In this document: in pieces, positions 1 through 6,335 of the stretch
Position numbering within the stretch: the first letter of the stretch is position 1
Layout of the letters: every line of letters starts with the position of its first letter
Assembly (NCBI GenBank): GCA_030605045.1
Contig: JAUWBK010000056.1
Coordinates: 1 to 7,421 of the forward strand
Direction of reading: 5' to 3'
DNA from: Dehalococcoidia bacterium
Lineage (GTDB): Bacteria; Chloroflexota; Dehalococcoidia; Dehalococcoidales; RBG-16-60-22
Length of the DNA: 7,421 nt
Made by a program: the position numbers and the translations under genes
The notes under the pieces: model-generated
Database searches by the model: none
What the model was told of the DNA's origin: nothing
What the model saw: the letters and a program-made list of their open reading frames with translations, nothing else

Positions 1-1
1 A

Positions 2-283
2 GATAAGCTGTCTAACCCGGATAGACCTTTGACCAAGGAAGAGGAAAGATACCGAGCCAAGCTTTTAAGGAGAAAGTACGTCCTTGATAGAATAAAGCAG
101 GCCAGGGAGAAGAACCGCAAAGAGGATGAAATTTATAATTCTGCGGTCTATGAATTGTTAGTGCCCTGGGGAGAAAGACATCCCTTCCTGATGGGTATCG
201 TGATGCATTTAATGAAGGTAAGGTGGGGGTCAGGTTTAGCTTCAGTAGCTTTTAGAGAATCGGCTGCGCGGAAAGAGAAATAA
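2..283 (+). CDS. C-terminal part of an unrecognised charged protein (5' end outside the window)
   Basis: The frame is open from the first bases of the window to a TAA stop, giving about 93 residues. A TTG codon at 29 could be taken as a start, but no Shine-Dalgarno sequence precedes it. The reading frame continues upstream without a stop, so I treat the gene as 5'-truncated by the window. The visible part begins with a strongly charged, probably helical stretch (KEEERYRAKLLRRK, then a Lys/Arg/Glu-rich segment). It is followed by a more hydrophobic segment around HPFLMGIVMHLMK and a short basic tail. The hydrophobic part is too short and interrupted to call a membrane span. I do not recognise the family. 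It lies 22 bases before the next gene in the same direction and may be the upstream member of the same transcript. Confidence 0.55.
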   Translation, partial: DKLSNPDRPLTKEEERYRAKLLRRKYVLDRIKQAREKNRKEDEIYNSAVYELLVPWGERHPFLMGIVMHLMKVRWGSGLASVAFRESAARKEK

Positions 284-291
284 ATACTGCT

Positions 292-299
292 GGGAGGAG
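292..299 (+). promoter_or_regulatory. Strong ribosome binding site for the 62-residue protein
   Basis: GGGAGGAG lies 6 bases before the ATG at 306. It is the best Shine-Dalgarno match in the left part of the window and is the main reason to accept the short downstream frame as a real gene. Confidence 0.7.
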
Positions 300-305
300 A
301 CGAAT

Positions 306-494
306 ATGATGGAGGCTCATTTAGGTGTTATCACCTGTGACAAGTGCGGGGAACTAATGGGAAAGGAACAAAATGTCCTTGTTGTAGCTGAGGGAATGAT
401 TGTAAACTCAGATGATGAGATAGATTTTCAAGGTTCTTCTGTCAGATACGCTTGCCATCTAGATTGCTGGGATGGCGTTGAAGAAAACGAGTGA
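306..494 (+). CDS. Small putative zinc-binding protein (62 aa), unknown function
   Basis: This is a 62-residue acidic protein with a CxxC pair near the N-terminus (C11, C14 in TCDKCGEL) and a CHxxC group near the C-terminus (C50, H51, C54 in YACHLDCW). C11/C14 with H51/C54 would make a four-ligand zinc site bridging about 36 residues. Between them lies a predicted beta-rich segment (NVLVVAEGMIV). Zinc binding is inferred from the spacing; I do not recognise the family. Two ATG codons lie in tandem (306 and 309), and the first is well placed behind a strong GGGAGGAG. The gene sits 39 bases before the restriction endonuclease gene in the same direction. It has no helix-turn-helix, so it does not look like a classical restriction-modification controller protein. 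Its link to the pair is positional only. Confidence 0.65.
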   Translation: MMEAHLGVITCDKCGELMGKEQNVLVVAEGMIVNSDDEIDFQGSSVRYACHLDCWDGVEENE

Positions 495-533
495 ATTGAT
501 GGGGAAAATATTACTTTTGAGGCCTGAGTTAGT

Positions 534-1229
534 ATGAAACTAAAAGATTTAATAAGAATGTATGAGGATAAGAAGAGGAGGTTTGGAGTAGAAGCATATA
601 AACATATTTCTGAGCTGCTAAGTGAAGCTAAAGAGATACATAGGAGAGATTTTCTTAAAAGTCCAACACCTCAAGGAGATCTTGGACAATCGTGGAAGCC
701 ATTTAAGGGGAAAAACCTTGAGAAACTTATTGCTTATATAATAAGAGATGAAATTGAAAGCTTAGGTTTGAAATTAGTAGATGGTAATAAACTTGAGAGA
801 ACAAAAAGTGAAAATCTTTCAAAAGAATTGAGCGTGGTAAAAAGGAATCTCTTGGTTGATTATGGGGAATTTGGTTCTCATCTGCCTGACGTAGATATTA
901 TTGCTTATGACCCAGAAACATTAAAAGTTATAGCTGTTATTTCTAGCAAAGTAACCCTTCGTGAAAGAATTGCTCAAACAGGATACTGGAAGATAAAACT
1001 AGCTAGAGACAAAGCTACAGAACATATTAGGGTATTTTTTATAACGCCTGATGAGGATAGGACGCTAGAAATAAGGACTCCAGCAAAGAAAGGGCGTGCC
1101 ATAGTCGAGATGGATACGGATGGGAGTTACGTGATGAGTGAGACGAAGGTAGAGGAGAGTCCAAAGGTTAAGATGTTTGATAAATTTATTGATGACCTCA
1201 GGGAGTTGGTTAATGAGCAAAAGCAATAA
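534..1229 (+). CDS. Type II restriction endonuclease, BsaWI-like (CCGG-recognising group)
   Basis: A 231-residue protein with a PD-(D/E)xK nuclease core. The acidic site is at P118-D119 followed by D121 (HLPDVDIIAYD). The lysine strand follows at I136-S-S-K139, with a beta strand leading into it. A helix with E63 (KNLEKLIAYII) could supply the extra acidic metal ligand. Directly after the catalytic lysine comes TLRERIAQTGYW (141-152). Its R143-E144-R145 fits the R-(D/E)R signature of endonucleases that read CCGG, such as BsaWI, Bse634I and NgoMIV. The K-xxx-R spacing also fits. By family knowledge it would cut double-stranded DNA at a CCGG-containing site unless methylated, with BsaWI's WCCGGW as the closest guess; the specificity is inference. 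The ATG at 534 has only a weak GAGG 11 bases upstream. The methylase gene overlaps its 3' end, which supports a functional pair. The gene is clearly more A+T-rich than those further right, as often seen for transferred restriction genes. Confidence 0.8.
   Translation: MKLKDLIRMYEDKKRRFGVEAYKHISELLSEAKEIHRRDFLKSPTPQGDLGQSWKPFKGKNLEKLIAYIIRDEIESLGLKLVDGNKLERTKSENLSKELSVVKRNLLVDYGEFGSHLPDVDIIAYDPETLKVIAVISSKVTLRERIAQTGYWKIKLARDKATEHIRVFFITPDEDRTLEIRTPAKKGRAIVEMDTDGSYVMSETKVEESPKVKMFDKFIDDLRELVNEQKQ
1201..1205 (+). promoter_or_regulatory. Ribosome binding site that sets the methylase start at 1213
   Basis: GGGAG lies 7 bases before the ATG at 1213, inside the 3' end of the nuclease gene. The earlier in-frame ATG codons at 1177 and 1192 would give an unusually long overlap and have no comparable site, so 1213 is preferred. 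Confidence 0.65.
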
Positions 1230-2019
1230 GGTGAAAGATAGTTCTAGCACTTTATCTCTATTTCCTGAAGCAGAGGTAGCACCAGCACCTACCGTTACCC
1301 AAGCAGATGAAAAGCCACCTTTTGAAGTCACTACCCTGTGGGATTATCCAAAGCAGAGTTACGGTAAAACACCAAAAGGTAACAATAAGTTTCAGGGTGT
1401 TACACCAGCATTTTTGATTTGGAACCTTGTTCAAAGATACACAGAGCCTGGTGACCTAGTCGTAGACCCAATGGCAGGGAGTGGAACAACAGTCGATGTG
1501 TGTAAAGAGGAAGGGCGGAAAGTAATAGGATATGACCTTACGCCTAAACATCCTGAAGTTATTCAAAATGATGCACGGAATATCCCACTACCCGATAAAT
1601 CCGTGGACTTAGTATTTATTGATTCTCCCTATGGTGATAATGTTAAATATTCAGACCATACTCAGGATATTGGGAGAATCTCTTGTGAAGATGAACGTTT
1701 TTATCATGAATTAGAAAAAGTTGCCATAGAAGTTCACCGAATACTCAAACCCGGTAAGATAATGGCGTGGTTAATCGGCGACCAGTGGGTTAAGAGGAAT
1801 TTTACTCCAGTAGGCTTTAAATTATATGAGAGGCTAACAAAATATTTTGAGACGGTGGATTTAATATGCGTAGTGAGAAGGGGGCAAAGCTCTCATACAG
1901 GACTTTGGTATTATAGAGCCAAGAAAAATAACTTTTATTTGAGAGGTTTTAAATATCTTTTCATAATGAGAAAACCTGCCCAGACTGCCAGTAGGGTCAA
2001 GTGGGCCAAGTATAAGTAA
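1213..2019 (+). CDS. DNA amino-methyltransferase (N4-cytosine or N6-adenine), partner of the endonuclease
   Basis: A 268-residue S-adenosylmethionine-dependent DNA methylase. After a low-complexity N-terminus of about 40 residues come TLWDYPKQSYG (41-51) and a motif X-like segment. Motif I, D85-PMAGSGTT93, binds the cofactor. GYD at 106-108 and NDAR at 119-122 match motifs II and III. The catalytic motif IV is D137-SPY140, a variant of (D/N/S)PP(Y/W). This motif means methylation of an exocyclic amino group, so the product is m4C or m6A, not m5C. The motif order X-I-II-III-IV fits a gamma-type arrangement. The TLWD(Y/F)P start and the LRGFKYLF(I/V)M end match a family I recall among stand-alone N4/N6 methylases. 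The gene overlaps the nuclease by 17 bases, so translation is probably coupled. Its role would be to protect host DNA at the sites cut by the upstream nuclease. Which base is modified cannot be told from the sequence. Confidence 0.85.
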   Translation: MSKSNKVKDSSSTLSLFPEAEVAPAPTVTQADEKPPFEVTTLWDYPKQSYGKTPKGNNKFQGVTPAFLIWNLVQRYTEPGDLVVDPMAGSGTTVDVCKEEGRKVIGYDLTPKHPEVIQNDARNIPLPDKSVDLVFIDSPYGDNVKYSDHTQDIGRISCEDERFYHELEKVAIEVHRILKPGKIMAWLIGDQWVKRNFTPVGFKLYERLTKYFETVDLICVVRRGQSSHTGLWYYRAKKNNFYLRGFKYLFIMRKPAQTASRVKWAKYK

Positions 2020-2031
2020 CAGCTAAAACAA

Positions 2032-2316
2032 ATGAAAAACGCTGAAATTGCCAAGGTATTTGAGGATATCGCTGGGCTTTTGAAGCTTAAAAAAGATAAC
2101 ATTTTTAAGATAAGGGCGTACCAGAAAGCGGCACGCTCGATTGAAGAGTTGTCAGTAGAGGTGGAGCAGCTGGTGGCGGAGGATAAATTAAAGGAAATCC
2201 CGGGAGTGGGGGAGGCAATTACCAAGAAGATTACCGAGCTGGTGACCACAGGGCGCCTTGGCTACTACGAAAGGCTGAAGACTGAATTCTCGGAGAAGAA
2301 CTTGGCTCAGGGTTAA
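2032..2316 (+). CDS. Isolated N-terminal helix-hairpin-helix domain of family X DNA polymerase (truncated)
   Basis: The 94 residues match the start of bacterial PolX. They begin with a helical 8-kDa-type domain (MKNAEIAKVFEDIAGLLKL), continue with NIFKIRAYQKAARSIEEL (23-40), and then carry a helix-hairpin-helix at 53-73 with the hairpin I56-PGVG60. The similarity ends near GRLGYYERLKTEF (74-86), where normal PolX continues into its fingers/palm polymerase and C-terminal PHP domains, about 480 residues more. None of that is visible in any frame downstream, so this is not a simple frameshift. The product could only bind DNA (gapped or primed ends, by family knowledge); polymerase activity is excluded. 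It may be a gene remnant or a genuine small DNA-binding protein. The start has no good Shine-Dalgarno sequence. It follows the methylase stop by 12 bases and precedes the next gene by 6, so translational coupling is possible. Confidence 0.7.
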   Translation: MKNAEIAKVFEDIAGLLKLKKDNIFKIRAYQKAARSIEELSVEVEQLVAEDKLKEIPGVGEAITKKITELVTTGRLGYYERLKTEFSEKNLAQG

Positions 2317-2322
2317 GATAAA

Positions 2323-3063
2323 ATGGCAGATAAGGCAAAACAGCTAAAATCTTCCAAATCGCTCTCGGCCAGTGACGCTGAGGCGATAAGACGTTTAGAG
2401 CAGGCAATCATTAGCGGTAAGCACTGGTGTCTCGCTTTGCTGGAGGCGATTGGGCAGTGGGGTTCGGTGGAAGAGAATCATAACGGGCGGGTTTATCGTT
2501 ACCTTATCGCTGACGAAGCCTTTGATTGGCAGCTGCTGGCGGAGCGGCTCTGCGAGGTAGTAGATGACTTATTGCCTGTAGAGGAGAAAAATGCGCTCAT
2601 TTTTCATGGCAGACCACCGCTTGACCTGAACCCACAGCAGGTGAAGGAGCTTATTGGCAGCAGTAAATATCATCAATATCTGAACTACTTCTATGGTATT
2701 ACCGTGGAGAAGGCACTAATCTGGGCAGTACAGGATGAGGTGAACAAGGAGAGGTGGCTCTCGGGCTACAGTAAGGAATCTGATGCCACTAACGAGGCTT
2801 ACCGACGGACATATGGGGCAACTAAAACGGCTTTACTTAAGCGCTTCCGGCGGGAAAAGAGTTACCCTCAACTTAGGTCAATCACACTAACTGAGCTAAA
2901 GGAATTTACCTACTGGCTATTTAAATATCGGCTGAATCATTGTGACAAGGCTAAGGTGGCGAGTGATACCAAGAAAGCGTTAGAGCAGTTAAAGCACCAG
3001 TGGGCGGGCAGGGGCTTTTTTGGTGTACTGGCGACGGAAGGGTTGATTGCTGACCACCTTTAG
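2323..3063 (+). CDS. Conserved-looking hypothetical protein, 246 aa, function unknown
   Basis: A soluble, mainly helical 246-residue protein with no signal peptide or membrane span. After a polar, Ser/Lys-rich first 20 residues come a helix and WCLALLEAIGQWGSVEE. The segment around NGRVYRYLIADEAFDWQLLAERL follows, then KYHQYLNYFYGITVEKALIWAV, and a basic region with REKSYPQLRSITLTELKEF and YWLFKYRLNHC near the C-terminus. I do not recognise a named domain. The text reads like a conserved family I associate with Dehalococcoidia-type genomes, but that is memory, not a search. The long ordered sequence, its composition and the length of the open frame support a real gene. The ATG follows the PolX-like gene by 6 bases with only a weak AGGG about 10 bases upstream, so coupled translation is likely. 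It is the last plus-strand gene before the convergent stress-protein gene. Confidence 0.7.
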   Translation: MADKAKQLKSSKSLSASDAEAIRRLEQAIISGKHWCLALLEAIGQWGSVEENHNGRVYRYLIADEAFDWQLLAERLCEVVDDLLPVEEKNALIFHGRPPLDLNPQQVKELIGSSKYHQYLNYFYGITVEKALIWAVQDEVNKERWLSGYSKESDATNEAYRRTYGATKTALLKRFRREKSYPQLRSITLTELKEFTYWLFKYRLNHCDKAKVASDTKKALEQLKHQWAGRGFFGVLATEGLIADHL

Positions 3064-3106
3064 TAACTACGCAGCGTTTTCCTCTGTTGTTCACTCTGGT
3101 AATAAC

Positions 3107-3583
3107 CTAGGTATTCGCCGTGTCTTTCGGTGCTCTCACCACCAGTACCGGTACGTTTCCGGTTCGTAGCACTTTGTCAGTAATGCTGCCGAAAGTCAGC
3201 CGACTAATACCTGACCGGCCATGCGTTGACATCGCGACCAGGTCAGCCTTGAGTTCATCAGCGGCTTTAACAATTTCTTCAGCCGCCTTACCAGTGGCTA
3301 CTTTAGTCTTTACCGTGATTCCCTTACTCCTGAGGCCTTCACCAGCCTTATCCAGGTAGTCTTTAGCTTTCTTTTTGATTTGCGCTATTTCTCTGTCAGT
3401 ATAGGGAACTTGAACACTTGCCTCCCCGGCAATGACGTAGTGCGCCAGAGAGGATATTACCTGAAAGAGGATTACTTCTGTTTTCACTTCTGGTGCCATC
3501 TTAGATACCAGTTGCTCGACATGGGCCAGGGCAGCTTCGCCTACTTTGGAACCGTCCAGAGGAACCAGAATTCTCTCAAACAT
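3107..3583 (-). CDS. Universal stress protein, UspA family, single domain
   Basis: A 158-residue protein of normal length for one Usp domain. It starts with the typical first strand MFERILVPLDGS and ends with the signature M118-STHGRSGISRLTFGS133 and VPVLVVR. The nucleotide-binding pattern Gx2Gx9G(S/T) is present from G122 to G132-S133. Its first glycine is Ser119, a common variation (STHG). This suggests an ATP-binding type, though binding is not proven by sequence. Usp proteins act in the cytoplasm during stress or growth arrest. The start at 3583 is chosen because GGAGG (3590-3594) lies 6 bases upstream and because family members begin with this Met. A longer open frame to 3643 would add 20 unrelated residues that overlap valS. 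The gene begins 16 bases after the valS stop in the same direction, so the two are probably co-transcribed. Confidence 0.92.
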   Translation of the reverse strand: MFERILVPLDGSKVGEAALAHVEQLVSKMAPEVKTEVILFQVISSLAHYVIAGEASVQVPYTDREIAQIKKKAKDYLDKAGEGLRSKGITVKTKVATGKAAEEIVKAADELKADLVAMSTHGRSGISRLTFGSITDKVLRTGNVPVLVVRAPKDTANT

Positions 3584-3589
3584 TTTCTG

Positions 3590-3594
3590 CCTCC
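3590..3594 (-). promoter_or_regulatory. Ribosome binding site for the UspA gene
   Basis: GGAGG on the minus strand, 6 bases before the ATG at 3583 and just past the valS stop codon. It fixes the stress-protein start and rejects the longer frame. Confidence 0.8.
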
Positions 3595-3599
3595 TCGAA

Positions 3600-6275
3600 T
3601 CAAGGTTTAGGAAGTTGCTGTTTCTGTCTTTCCAGTTTATCACTTAAAGTATAGAGCTTCTGGCGTTCCTTATCAATAACCGCTGCTGGCGCCTTGGCGA
3701 GAAAGTCCTTGTCATCGAGCCGGGCTTTCAGGCGAGCCATTTCAGCCTGGCTTTGTTCTATCTCTTTCTGGAGCCGTTTCTTTTCTGCTTCCAGGTCAAA
3801 CATACTCGCCATGGGTATAACTACCTCAGACTCCTTAAGCACTAACACTTGGGCATTTTCATCTTGTGCCCCTTCTTTTCGTTTCTTCAGGAAGGCAATC
3901 GGTCTGGCTCGAGCCAGGGTCTGAATAGTCTCAGTGTAGGGGGTGATGGCTGAAGTGAGCTTGCCGGCATAAATTTGTGCCTCAATCCATCTGGTATTCT
4001 CTACCTTATAATGAGCCCGGGTGTTGCGGATGGAACGGATTATTTCGATGATTGATTCCATAACCTGCTCTGCCTGCTGGTCAATGGTGGTGACATCGGC
4101 TTCGGGATAAGGGGTAATCATTATGGACTCAGTATCTTGCCTGACTACAGGTAGCTGTCTCCTCAGGTTCTGCCATAGCTCTTCAGTAACGAAGGGCATA
4201 TAGGGATGCAGCAGACGAAGTGAAGTCTCTAGGGCATGAACCAGAACCGGCAAGGGTGATGGCGACTCGCCGGCAGCGTGAAGGCGAATCTTGGCGAACT
4301 CAATATACCAGTCACAGAATTCGCCCCAGAGGAAATCATGGATTTGTCGCTGGGCTTCACCAAACTGGAAATCATCCATTAGGCTGGTGATGCTGGAAAC
4401 GGTGCGGCTGAGGCGACTCAGAATCCAGCGGTCTTCTAGTGGAAGCAGATTCCGTTTAATTTCCATATCGGTGCCGCTCGACCCAATGCTTCTGACCACA
4501 AATCGAGTGGCATTCCACAGCTTGTTGGCAAAGTTACGGCCGGCTTCCAGCTTTGCTGGTGCCAGCTTGATGTCATTTCCGGGCGCGGTACCAGTGGATA
4601 GAGCAAAACGCAGTGCATCAGTGCCGTATTGTTCCAGCAAGACGATGGGATTAAGCACATTGCCCCTGACCTTGCTCATCTTCTCCCCCTTCTCGTCACG
4701 GATTAGACCGTGAAGGTAAACGGTGTGGAAGGGGATGTCACCGGTGTCCGTCAGCCCCATCATAATCATTCTGGCTACCCAGAAAAAGAGGATATCGTAG
4801 CCGGTTTCCATGACCGAGGTTGGGTAGAAGTAACAGAGGTCATCCGTATCATCTGGCCAGCCGAGGGTGGAGTGAGTCCATAGCGCTGAGCTAAACCAGG
4901 TATCCAGGACATCCGGGTCCTGTTCGATATTGGTTGAGCGGCAATGGCGGCAGGCTTGAACATCTTCAACGGCTACGGTTAACTCGTCACAGTCCCGACA
5001 ATACCACACCGGGATTCGGTGTCCCCACCATAACTGGCGGCTGATACACCAGTCACGAATATTCTCCATCCAGTTGAGATAGACCTTGGTAAAGCGCTGA
5101 GGAATGATGGTAATGTGCCCACTGGTGACGGCTTTAATGGCCGGTTGAGCTATGGGTTCGGCTTTGATAAACCATTGCTTGCTGGCTATCGGTTCAACCA
5201 TCGTCTGGCAGCGGACGCAGTGTCCCACCGCGTGCGAATGGGGCTCGCTCTTTACCAGACGCCCCTCTTTTTCCAGGTCAGCTAGTATCGCCTTACGGCA
5301 GGCAAAGCGGTCAAGCCCAACGTATGGCCCAGCATTTTCATTCATCGTTGCGTCTGGGTTTAGTATGTTGATTAGCGGTAAGTCGTGACGCTGTGCTACC
5401 TCAAAGTCCACTGGGTCGTGAGCCGGAGTAATTTTGACCGCCCCGGTGCCGAATTTAGGGTCAACCGCTTCATCAGCGATAATCGGTATTATGCGGTTCA
5501 CCGCGGGTAGGATGGCCTTTTTGCCAACCATTGCCTTAAACCGTTTATCTTCAGGGTTGACGGCTACTGCCGTATCACCAAGTATCGTCTCCGGTCGCGT
5601 GGTGGCTACGGTGAGAAAATCCTTCTCGTTATCTGCCAAGGGGTAGCGGACATAGTAGAGATGCCCGGCGATATCTTTATGCTCCACTTCAAGGTCAGAG
5701 ATGGCAGTAGCGCAGCGGGGGCAACGATTGATGATTCGCTCGCCACGGTAGATTAGCTCTTTCTCATACAAACGGACAAAAGCAGTGCGCACCGCCCGGC
5801 TGGGCCCCTTATCCAGGGTAAAGACCTCTCGGTCCCAGTCGCAGGAAGCACCTAGCCTCTGATGCTGTGTGGCAATGGCACTACGGCAGCTATTTGCCCA
5901 CTGCCACATTCTTTCCAGAAACTTTTCTCGCCCCAGCTGGTGCCGGTCGATTCCTTCTTTGGCCAGCATTTGTTCGACGACTACCTGAGCAGCGATGCCG
6001 GCATGGTCAACACCGGGGAGCCACAGCGTTGGCTCGCTCTTCATCCGGTGCCACCGGGTCAGAATATCCTCCATCGTGGCGGTCAGGGCATGCCCGAGGT
6101 GAAGCTCGCCGGTGACATTAGGCGGTGGCATAATGATAACGAATGGCTCTTTTTCTGGGTCTATCGTGGGCTTAAAGTAGCCCTTCTCTAGCCAGAACTG
6201 GTACCACTTCTGCTCGACTTTTCCCGGCTCGTAGGCTTTGGGCATTTCATATTGAACACTTGGTGCTTCTGTCAT
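3600..6275 (-). CDS. valS: Valyl-tRNA synthetase
   Basis: An 891-residue class Ia aminoacyl-tRNA synthetase that charges tRNA-Val with valine in the cytoplasm; length and layout are complete. The N-terminal YEPGKVEQKWYQFW leads to the ATP-binding signature PPPNVTGELHLGHAL, with HLGH at 59-62. The editing domain, which removes mischarged threonine, has TTRPETILGDTAV from 225 and the acidic HDPVDFE around 286-292. Cysteine pairs at 185/188, 353/356, 426/429 and 442/445 look like zinc knuckles. DVLDTWFSSALW (455-466) is typical of ValRS. The second ATP signature is KMSKV at 532-536 in place of KMSKS. The anticodon-binding helical domain follows, with FCDWYIEFAK (653-662). The C-terminus is the ValRS-specific coiled-coil arm (about 825-885). 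GAAAGG 5 bases upstream supports the ATG at 6275. No T-box leader is evident upstream. The gene is followed by the UspA gene. Confidence 0.97.
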   Translation of the reverse strand: MTEAPSVQYEMPKAYEPGKVEQKWYQFWLEKGYFKPTIDPEKEPFVIIMPPPNVTGELHLGHALTATMEDILTRWHRMKSEPTLWLPGVDHAGIAAQVVVEQMLAKEGIDRHQLGREKFLERMWQWANSCRSAIATQHQRLGASCDWDREVFTLDKGPSRAVRTAFVRLYEKELIYRGERIINRCPRCATAISDLEVEHKDIAGHLYYVRYPLADNEKDFLTVATTRPETILGDTAVAVNPEDKRFKAMVGKKAILPAVNRIIPIIADEAVDPKFGTGAVKITPAHDPVDFEVAQRHDLPLINILNPDATMNENAGPYVGLDRFACRKAILADLEKEGRLVKSEPHSHAVGHCVRCQTMVEPIASKQWFIKAEPIAQPAIKAVTSGHITIIPQRFTKVYLNWMENIRDWCISRQLWWGHRIPVWYCRDCDELTVAVEDVQACRHCRSTNIEQDPDVLDTWFSSALWTHSTLGWPDDTDDLCYFYPTSVMETGYDILFFWVARMIMMGLTDTGDIPFHTVYLHGLIRDEKGEKMSKVRGNVLNPIVLLEQYGTDALRFALSTGTAPGNDIKLAPAKLEAGRNFANKLWNATRFVVRSIGSSGTDMEIKRNLLPLEDRWILSRLSRTVSSITSLMDDFQFGEAQRQIHDFLWGEFCDWYIEFAKIRLHAAGESPSPLPVLVHALETSLRLLHPYMPFVTEELWQNLRRQLPVVRQDTESIMITPYPEADVTTIDQQAEQVMESIIEIIRSIRNTRAHYKVENTRWIEAQIYAGKLTSAITPYTETIQTLARARPIAFLKKRKEGAQDENAQVLVLKESEVVIPMASMFDLEAEKKRLQKEIEQSQAEMARLKARLDDKDFLAKAPAAVIDKERQKLYTLSDKLERQKQQLPKP

Positions 6276-6280
6276 GCTTA

Positions 6281-6286
6281 CCTTTC
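6281..6286 (-). promoter_or_regulatory. valS: Ribosome binding site of valS
   Basis: GAAAGG on the minus strand, 5 bases before the valS ATG. Only about 60 bases separate the start codon from the repeat at 6336-6452, so the valS promoter must lie very close to, inside or beyond that repeat. I could not identify convincing -10/-35 boxes. Confidence 0.5.
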
Positions 6287-6335
6287 TATCCTGAAAATAG
6301 CGATTGAAATGGAACTTGGCTTTACCACCTTACCC

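Noticed and set aside
1177..1212. Earlier ATG codons for the methylase (1177, 1192)
   Set aside because: They lack a ribosome binding site as good as GGGAG at 1201-1205 and would lengthen the overlap with the nuclease gene by up to 36 bases.
1065..1331. Minus-strand open frame across the nuclease/methylase junction
   Set aside because: It lies antisense to two genes with clear motifs, and has low-complexity composition and no recognisable content.
3584..3643. Longer N-terminus for the UspA protein
   Set aside because: It overlaps the end of valS, adds residues foreign to the family, and the GGAGG at 3590-3594 points to the Met at 3583.
4291..4713. 140-residue plus-strand open frame inside valS
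   Set aside because: It is a shadow of the valS coding frame; the opposite strand encodes conserved synthetase sequence throughout.
6316..6332. T-box-like sequence (minus strand GGTGGTAAAGCC) before valS
   Set aside because: It only partly matches the conserved T-box. The specifier stem and the terminator/antiterminator are absent, and the repeat begins directly upstream.
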